This document shows, one piece after another, positions 32,600-37,616 of a stretch of DNA of 37,616 bases (the first letter of the stretch is position 1; the number at the start of each line of letters is the position of its first letter). The stretch covers positions 1 to 37,616 of the forward strand of contig PVXE01000042.1 in assembly GCA_014444615.1 (NCBI GenBank). Reading direction: 5' to 3'. The notes below the pieces were generated by a model. That model searched no databases, was not told the DNA's origin, and was given only the letters and a program-made list of their open reading frames with translations. Both the position numbers and the translations under genes were made by a program. This stretch comes from Tagaea sp. CACIAM 22H2. GTDB lineage: Bacteria; Pseudomonadota; Alphaproteobacteria; CACIAM-22H2.

Positions 32600-33900
32600 C
32601 GTTTCCCCGCTTGGCGGCGGCGGCCAGCGGCTTCCTTGCGCGCGAGTTCGGCGGCCTGGGCGTCGCGCTTTTTCTGCGCGGCGCGCTTCTCCTCGGCTTC
32701 GCGATCGATTTCCGCCTTGCGCGCGGCGTCCAGCCGCGACTTGAGGTCCTTGTCGACCTTGCCGTCGATCCAATTGGTCAATTGGCGGACCATCTTCGAG
32801 CGCTGGAACGTCAGCCCGTTCCACACGCGCTCGGATTCCGCGTCGGTCGCTTCCGTCGGCATGGTCGGCAAGTATAGCAGGATGTGCTGGATCGCGAGAT
32901 CGAGCACGTAGGGGTCTTTCTCCGCCTCGAATTTTTCCTGCGCCTTGTCCCAGACGTCGATCAGATCGCTCCAGCCGTCGAGCGCGAAGGCGATATCGCG
33001 CGCCCAGCCGGCGATGAGTTCGAGCACGACTTCGTGATCGCGCACGACGGCGACGAAGAAGCTGAGCTTTTGCTCGATATCGGAAAGCCGGTCGGCGACG
33101 TAGTCGCGGAACTGCGCCGCCGAGAATTGGACGAGCAGAGCCCGGTTCGCCGCTTCGTCGCGGACTTCCTTCTCGTACTCGCGCAAGGCTTCGCGGAATT
33201 TGTCGAGCCGCGCGAAGCTCAAGGCGAGATGCCCTTCCTGGCGCGCGCCGGGATCGGCGTCGAGATTGATGGCGCCGATGGGGGCGAGCGTTTCGGAAAC
33301 CGCTTCGATGCGCTTGATGACCAGCGGCGGGGAAATCTTGGCCTGCTGGGCGAGATAGCCGAAGACCTTCTCGGTCAGCGCTTGGCCGGCATCCGCATCC
33401 TGGCCGGGTGTCGCGCGGATCGCGGCCATCAGCATCATGCTGTTGGCTTTCGACATCACGGGATCGCCGCGCGCCACGCCGCATTCGCGCGTCGCCTGGG
33501 CGAGAAGGCTGATATAGGCCTGGAAACGGTCCTTGCGCGCCGCATCGAGCCGCGCTTTGGCGAATTCGCGCGTCGTCGGGTCGCCCGCATGGTCGCGGTC
33601 GGCCGTCAGCGCCAGCGTGCGCATGACCAGCGGGTCGAGCGGCGCGTCGGCGAAGGTTTCGGTGATCGAATCGAACAGGGCGCGGTCGCGGATCGCCATC
33701 TGGGTCCAGTTCGGCACGTGGACCCATTGCATGATCAGGTTCTGCCGGTCTTCGGAACCCGCGTAGTTCTCGAAGATCGCTTCCCACTCCTTCGGCCGCT
33801 GGCCGGGGTGGATGCGCAAGCGCAGCTGTTTCAAGCGCGGGTTTTCGAAGGGCACCAATACGCCGCGCGCTTGGAACGTATCGGGCAAAGTCGGTTTCAT
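32596..33900 (-). CDS. Unrecognised 434-residue cytoplasmic protein coupled to a PilZ protein
   Basis: Not recognised as a known family. There is no signal peptide and no transmembrane segment. The chain looks almost entirely helical, with a central part (about 80-350) of amphipathic helices such as REALREYEKEVRDEAAN and VVLELIAGWARDIAFALDGWSDLIDVW. The C-terminal 60 residues (about 375-434) are a highly charged Lys/Arg/Glu/Ala segment that is probably a coiled coil ending in a basic tail. The opening VLVPFENPRLKQLRLRIHPGQRPKEWEAIFENY is distinctive. Overlap with the PilZ gene by ATGA suggests a c-di-GMP-controlled complex; that is inference. Confidence 0.75.
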   Translation of the reverse strand: MKPTLPDTFQARGVLVPFENPRLKQLRLRIHPGQRPKEWEAIFENYAGSEDRQNLIMQWVHVPNWTQMAIRDRALFDSITETFADAPLDPLVMRTLALTADRDHAGDPTTREFAKARLDAARKDRFQAYISLLAQATRECGVARGDPVMSKANSMMLMAAIRATPGQDADAGQALTEKVFGYLAQQAKISPPLVIKRIEAVSETLAPIGAINLDADPGARQEGHLALSFARLDKFREALREYEKEVRDEAANRALLVQFSAAQFRDYVADRLSDIEQKLSFFVAVVRDHEVVLELIAGWARDIAFALDGWSDLIDVWDKAQEKFEAEKDPYVLDLAIQHILLYLPTMPTEATDAESERVWNGLTFQRSKMVRQLTNWIDGKVDKDLKSRLDAARKAEIDREAEEKRAAQKKRDAQAAELARKEAAGRRRQAGKR

Positions 33901-34030
33901 CGCGCGGGGTCGGACTCCGTAAATTCTTCGCCCAGAGGCTAGGGCGGCAAGCTGAATCGGGAGTTAACGAGGGTGCGTGAATCTCTTATCCAGTCCGCTG
34001 GGTTTTTGCGCTGCGGCATGGCTATGCTTG

Positions 34031-34046
34031 CGGCGCTTCGGCGCCG
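34031..34046 (+). other. Small hairpin with TTCG tetraloop upstream of gdx
   Basis: CGGCGC (34031-34036) and GCGCCG (34041-34046) close a TTCG loop, one of the most stable RNA tetraloops. A second imperfect inverted repeat follows at about 34045-34063. The pair sits in the 180-nt gap before the exporter gene. It does not match any guanidine riboswitch consensus I know. Function unknown. Confidence 0.25.
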
Positions 34047-34080
34047 TTCCGGCAGCCGAAACGGATGCGGGGTGATCGGA

Positions 34081-34407
34081 ATGTCCAAAGCGTGGATCTA
34101 TTTGTTCACAGCCGGCGTGCTGGAGATCGCGATGGCGATCGGTTTGAAGTTGAGCGAAGGCTTCACCAAGCTGGGGCCCAGCGTCGTAACCTTTGTGAGT
34201 GCGGCCGCCAGTTTCTATCTTCTATCCATTGCGATGCGCGATTTGCCGGTCGGCACGGGCTATGCCGTTTGGGTGGGGATCGGTGCCGCCGGTACGGCGA
34301 TTTTCGGCATCGTGCTGCTGGGCGAGACGGCCAACGCGTTGCGTTTGGGCGGGGTCGCGCTCATCATCGCGGGCGTGGCACTGCTGAAATTCGCCGAAGC
34401 CGCCTGA
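34081..34407 (+). CDS. gdx: Guanidinium exporter, SMR family (Gdx/SugE type)
   Basis: A 108-residue small multidrug resistance protein with four transmembrane helices. Glu15 in helix 1 (GVLEIAMAIGLK) is the conserved proton/substrate residue. The stretches EGFTKLGPSVVT, LPVGTGYAVWVGIGAAGTAI and LGETANALRLGGVALI match the SugE/Gdx subgroup and not EmrE. From family knowledge Gdx dimers export guanidinium in exchange for protons. The ATG at 34081 matches the family start (MSKAWIYL); the frame stays open upstream without similarity. It is followed after 14 nt by an HD-domain gene in the same direction. Confidence 0.92.
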   Translation: MSKAWIYLFTAGVLEIAMAIGLKLSEGFTKLGPSVVTFVSAAASFYLLSIAMRDLPVGTGYAVWVGIGAAGTAIFGIVLLGETANALRLGGVALIIAGVALLKFAEAA

Positions 34408-34421
34408 ACGGAGCGACAAGA

Positions 34422-34970
34422 ATGTCCGAGATCGTCGATCGCATCGTCGCCGTGATGGAAGGCCCCGACGCCGACCGTCATTACGGCGAGGGCGTTTCCG
34501 AACGCGATCACGCGTTGCAGGCCGCCGCCTTGGCGCGCGCCGAAGGCGCGCCGCCCGCATTGATCGCGGCCGCGTTGCTCCACGATATCGGCCATTTGCT
34601 GCACGGCCTGGACGAAGACATCGCCGATCGCGGCATCGACGGTAAGCACGAGGCGGTGGGGGCCGTGTTTCTCGCCAAGCATTTCGTCGAGGACGTCGTC
34701 GGCCCGGTGGCGCTGCATGTCGACGCCAAGCGCTTCTTGGTCGCGACCGAGGCCGATTACGCGGCCAAGCTGTCGCCCGCCTCGGTGCAATCGATGGCGC
34801 TGCAAGGCGGCGTGATGAGCGACGCGGAAGCCAAAGAATTCGCCGCAAAGAAACATTGCGCGGGTGCCGTGCGCGTGCGCCGCTGGGACGAGGAAGCGAA
34901 AATCGTCGGCCTGAAAGTGCCGCCGGTTTCGTCCTATCGCGACGTGCTGGAAGCGAGCTTGCGTCGCTAG
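34422..34970 (+). CDS. HD-domain protein of the PhnZ-like diiron oxygenase group
   Basis: A 182-residue protein with an HD-fold metal site: His30 (SERDHALQ), His54-Asp55 (LLHDIGHLL), His76 (DGKHEAVG) and His99 (LHVDAKR). These fit the spacing known for PhnZ (His34, His58-Asp59, His80, His104), and Lys103 corresponds to its phosphonate-contacting Lys108. A YGE motif precedes His30, resembling the PhnZ lid Tyr/Glu. PhnZ cleaves 2-amino-1-hydroxyethylphosphonate using O2. No phosphonate uptake or phnY gene is visible here, so the substrate is unknown. GGAG precedes the ATG. It is probably co-transcribed with gdx. Confidence 0.82.
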   Translation: MSEIVDRIVAVMEGPDADRHYGEGVSERDHALQAAALARAEGAPPALIAAALLHDIGHLLHGLDEDIADRGIDGKHEAVGAVFLAKHFVEDVVGPVALHVDAKRFLVATEADYAAKLSPASVQSMALQGGVMSDAEAKEFAAKKHCAGAVRVRRWDEEAKIVGLKVPPVSSYRDVLEASLRR

Positions 34971-35050
34971 AATTTCCAGATCACACCTTTAAAAAGACGA
35001 AATTAATTGATAAACACGCCGCTGTTCGGGGATCGTAGCGGGGGCGGATC

Positions 35051-35793
35051 ATGCGCGGCGAAGTGCGGGTTGGCGTTCGGGCGTCGGTGGCTGCGGTCCT
35101 TTTGACGATCACGGTGCAGGGGGGCGCCGCCGCGCAAACCGCCCGCAGCGCCTTCGCCGACTGCATCCTTGAGCGCGCGGCGGATGTCGTGCCCGCATGC
35201 ACCGAATTGATCGAAGCGGGCGACCAGGAGCCGATCGTCGTTTCGCAAGCGCGGGTCAATCGGGCGATGGCCCGCTACGCCGCCGGAAAACTAATCGAAT
35301 CTTTTGAAGATGCGTCGGCCGCGATCGACGCCTATCCGGAGAACGTCCAGGCTTATGCCCTGCGCGGGATGTTGTGGCAGGCGGCCGGCGTATTCGACGC
35401 GGCTTTGGCCGATTCGATGCGGCGATCCGGATCGATCCCAAACACGCGCCGGCGTGGAACAATCGCGCGACGTTGTTCGCGCATTTGAAGCGTTACGACG
35501 AGGCGATCCGCGATCTCGACAGCGCGATCGATATCGCGCCGGAGTATCCGCGTGGGCATTACAATCGCGGTGTCGTGCGTGCGGAGCGTGGCGAGTTCGA
35601 TCTCGCGATGCGCGACCTGACGAGCGCCGTCACGCTCGATCCCGAATATTGGGAGGCGTTCGCGGCGCGCGGCCGTTTGAACGCGCATCTGCGCCGACTT
35701 CCGGCGGCACGCGCCGATTTCGACAAAGCGATCGCGTTGAACCCGGCCGACGGCGGATTGCGCGAGGAACGCGCGAAGCTCGGCCGCCGTTGA
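35051..35793 (+). pseudogene. Periplasmic TPR-repeat protein gene with a one-base frameshift
   Basis: Residues 1-29 are a Sec-type signal peptide (ASVAAVLLTITVQGGAAAQ), followed by a Cys-containing segment and TPR repeats. The first frame (35051-35488) reads AYALRGMLWQAAGVFDAALAD and then degenerates. The next frame continues FDAAIRIDPKHAPAWNNRA and three more TPR units to the stop at 35793. Joining them at about 35411-35414 by restoring one base (GATTCG to GATTTCG) gives a continuous TPR protein of about 247 residues. This is either a recent mutation, a sequencing or assembly error, or a recoding site. TPR proteins act as protein-interaction scaffolds; no specific role is visible. Confidence 0.75.
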
Positions 35794-35794
35794 G

Positions 35795-36988
35795 CTACAG
35801 CGCCGTCGCGACGCGGCGCTGAAGCTCGTAGAGCGCGATCGCCGTGGCGTTCGACACGTTGAGGCTTTCGAGCCCCTTGTCGATCGGGATGCGCACCAGC
35901 AAATCGCAATGCTCGCGCGTCAGCCGGCGCAGGCCTTCGCCTTCCGCACCCACCACCAGCGCGATCTTGCCGGTCATGTCGGCTTGGTGGATTTCGGTGC
36001 TCGCTTCGCCCGCGAGCCCGACGCACCAATAGCCGGCCTTCTTCAAATGCTCGAGGGCGCGGGCGAGATTGACCACGCGCACGAAGGGCACGCGTTCGAG
36101 GGCGCCCGATGCGGCCTTGGCCATGACGGCGGTGGCACCCGGCGAATGACGCTCGGGGCAAATCACGGCCGCGACGCCGAACCCGGCGCAGGAGCGCAGG
36201 ATGGCGCCGACGTTATGCGGGTCGGTGACTTGATCGAGTACCACGACGCGCGCGGCGTCTTGGCCTTCGGTCGCGCGAATGATGTCGTCGAGATCGGGAT
36301 CGTCGAGCCCATCGACCAAGGCCGCGAGGCCTTGGTGGACGGCGCCGCGCGGCATCATCCGGTCGAGCTGCTCGCGGTCGAGGATCTCGGCGTCGGGCAG
36401 GCCGATGGGATGCGCCTCGGCCAGCGTTTCGAGCTTCGGCCCGAGTTGGGCGTCGACCTCGCGCTGGACGGCGATGCGTAAGATCTTCCGGCGCGGGTTG
36501 GCGAGGGCGGCCAGAACGGGATGAATCCCGTAGAGCCATACCCGGCCACCACCTTCGCCCGGACGTTCGCCGGGGAAGGGGCCCGTGCGCAGGTTGCGGT
36601 CGCGGCGGGGCCCTCGCGGCCCGCGTTCGGGGCGGCTGCCGTGCTGATCGCCATCGGGGCGATCGAAGCGCGGCTTCTCGAAGCGCGGCCCCTCTTTACG
36701 TGACGTGCCGAAACGAGTCGGGCGTTCGGCGCGTTCCGGCTCGCGCTCGGCATTCTCGAAGCGGGCGGACTTTTCGAACCGATTGGGTTTTTCCGGCCGG
36801 GGTTTGTCGCTGCGCGGCTTGCCGAAGCCCGGCTTCCCGCCGGGCGGCTTCCCGAATCCGGGCTTGTCGGCACGGGATTTGTCGAATCGTTTGCCGGTCG
36901 AAGGGCCGCTCGGGCGGCCTTCCTCGCGATTGCCGCCGCTGCGGCTGCCGTCGAAGCGGGACCGGCCCCCATGCTTGCCATTTTTCAT
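35795..36988 (-). CDS. rlmB: 23S rRNA (guanosine-2'-O-)-methyltransferase RlmB with long disordered N-terminus
   Basis: A 397-residue SPOUT methyltransferase. Residues about 148-220 are the SpoU substrate-binding domain (VWLYGIHPVLAALANP), and 245-397 the catalytic trefoil knot. Motif 1 is NVGAILR (Asn259, Arg265), motif 2 GAEGEG (347-352) and motif 3 NVSNATAI (377-384). It methylates the 2'-OH of G2251 in 23S rRNA using S-adenosylmethionine. Residues 1-147 are a low-complexity tail dominated by Arg, Lys, Gly, Pro, Phe and Asp/Glu, with repeated KPGFGKP units, and are absent from E. coli RlmB (about 243 residues). The ATG at 36988 is preferred over an upstream ATG at 37009. It is divergent from tRNA-Tyr and ends one base from the TPR gene. 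Confidence 0.92.
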   Translation of the reverse strand: MKNGKHGGRSRFDGSRSGGNREEGRPSGPSTGKRFDKSRADKPGFGKPPGGKPGFGKPRSDKPRPEKPNRFEKSARFENAEREPERAERPTRFGTSRKEGPRFEKPRFDRPDGDQHGSRPERGPRGPRRDRNLRTGPFPGERPGEGGGRVWLYGIHPVLAALANPRRKILRIAVQREVDAQLGPKLETLAEAHPIGLPDAEILDREQLDRMMPRGAVHQGLAALVDGLDDPDLDDIIRATEGQDAARVVVLDQVTDPHNVGAILRSCAGFGVAAVICPERHSPGATAVMAKAASGALERVPFVRVVNLARALEHLKKAGYWCVGLAGEASTEIHQADMTGKIALVVGAEGEGLRRLTREHCDLLVRIPIDKGLESLNVSNATAIALYELQRRVATAL

Positions 36989-37098
36989 CGTCGCGCTTAA
37001 TATGCGCAATTACAGCATTGTTCAAGTCGTCCCCACCCGCTGGGCCCGTTTTCGGGAAGGCGGAGGGGTGCGGCTTGTTTTGTCATGAGGTTTTGCCG

Positions 37099-37126
37099 TT
37101 GACTCTACCCCCTTCTTCTTATTAAA
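37099..37126 (+). promoter_or_regulatory. Candidate sigma-70 promoter for the tRNA genes
   Basis: TTGACT (37099-37104) lies 15-16 nt before TATTAA/ATTAAA (37120-37126). This is the best -35/-10 pair in the 266-nt gap between rlmB and tRNA-Tyr. Transcription would start near 37133, about 120 nt before the mature tRNA-Tyr end, so a processed leader would be needed. The spacing is slightly short. Confidence 0.4.
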
Positions 37127-37140
37127 CCCCCTGTCCGCGA

Positions 37141-37172
37141 AGGCCGCCCCTCGGGAAACCGGAGGGCGGCCT
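37141..37172. other. Strong hairpin in the leader before tRNA-Tyr
   Basis: AGGCCGCCC (37141-37149) pairs with GGGCGGCCT (37164-37172), with a smaller inner CGG/CCG stem and GGAAA loop. It falls just downstream of the candidate tRNA promoter. No U-tract follows, so it is not a clear terminator. It may be an RNase processing site or remnant of a terminator. Confidence 0.35.
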
Positions 37173-37254
37173 CGCGCCACATTGGCCGACGGAAAAGCGC
37201 GCTTGTCTTTGGCAACCCGCTGATTTGAAAGCCAAAAGGCGCGCCGGGTTGGAT

Positions 37255-37340
<86 letters not shown>

Positions 37341-37453
37341 CCGGGCGAGTGCGCCCCTGGCCCGCTAAGGCCGGACGACACGACGAGTTGAGAGACGAGA
37401 AAGTACAAGGCGAAAGGACGGTACGGCGCGACTGATCGAGGCGTTTTTTCCGG

Positions 37454-37527
<74 letters not shown>

Positions 37528-37616
37528 GTCTTTCCGGAATTTCAGCCCCGCGCGCGACCGATCTTCTAGCCGACCGAGACCACTTCGAACCGCCACCTCA
37601 AGCGACCGGAAGCGAT

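Noticed and set aside
33902..34080. Possible guanidine riboswitch before the Gdx exporter
   Set aside because: A GCTAGGG-like start was noticed near 33937, but the other conserved blocks of the guanidine-I motif, the ACGR loops of type II and the type III pseudoknot were not found. Only two plain hairpins are present.
33973..34080. N-terminal extension of gdx from a GTG at 33973
   Set aside because: SMR proteins begin directly with helix 1; the extension is basic and unlike the family, while ATG 34081 fits exactly.

Overview
The window is high-G+C, gene-dense DNA from an alphaproteobacterium, most likely a Rhodospirillales-type lineage. This is inferred from the sulfite-reductase cluster with DUF2849 and DUF934 partners, the short CysG-like dehydrogenase, the pca fusion gene, the abundance of solute-binding transporters, and the rlmB / tRNA-Tyr / tRNA-Gly arrangement at the right end. 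No insertion sequence, prophage, CRISPR array or rRNA operon was seen. No stretch longer than 300 bases lacks a gene.

Layout. 1-1281: 3' end of a large secreted RTX repeat protein. 1438-4233: a CorC/HlyC membrane protein, a cupin, and a divergent GcvA-like LysR regulator with a candidate operator between the last two. 4116-7852: sulfite reduction and siroheme genes (minus strand) interrupted by an unknown plus-strand gene. 7968-10355: two protocatechuate-branch steps (pcaB and a pcaD-pcaC fusion), preceded by a candidate 15-codon leader ORF and a 21-bp inverted repeat. 10429-11844: an MFS exporter.

11825-24619 is the most coherent block: a sugar and sugar-acid catabolic locus. Minus strand: aldo/keto reductase, fuconolactonase-like hydrolase and FucU mutarotase. 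Plus strand: DHDPS-family aldolase, GntR/FCD regulator, sugar ABC importer (binding protein and two permeases, no ATPase) and a complete DctPQM TRAP transporter. A UxaA-family sugar-acid dehydratase and a metal-dependent amidohydrolase follow on the minus strand. Together they can supply every step of a non-phosphorylative L-fucose-type pathway (mutarotation, oxidation to lactone, hydrolysis, dehydration, aldol cleavage), if the UxaA-family enzyme is the dehydratase. That is unusual, because the known fuconate dehydratase is an enolase-superfamily protein.

24710-27948: a D-aminopeptidase-like serine hydrolase divergent from a peptide-type ABC binding protein. 28005-32217: an FAD oxidoreductase, histidyl-tRNA synthetase, a MAPEG membrane protein and a short MetE-like methyltransferase. 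32243-33900: a translationally coupled pair of an unknown 434-residue protein and a PilZ protein. 34081-34970: a guanidinium exporter (Gdx/SugE) and a PhnZ-like HD protein. 35051-35793: a TPR protein broken by an apparent one-base deletion. 35795-36988: rlmB with a long basic disordered N-terminus. 37255-37527: tRNA-Tyr and tRNA-Gly.

All functional calls come from reading motifs by eye; no database search was run. The best candidates for something undescribed are the UxaA-for-enolase substitution in the fucose-type locus, the PilZ/unknown pair, and the pcaB leader ORF with its palindrome.
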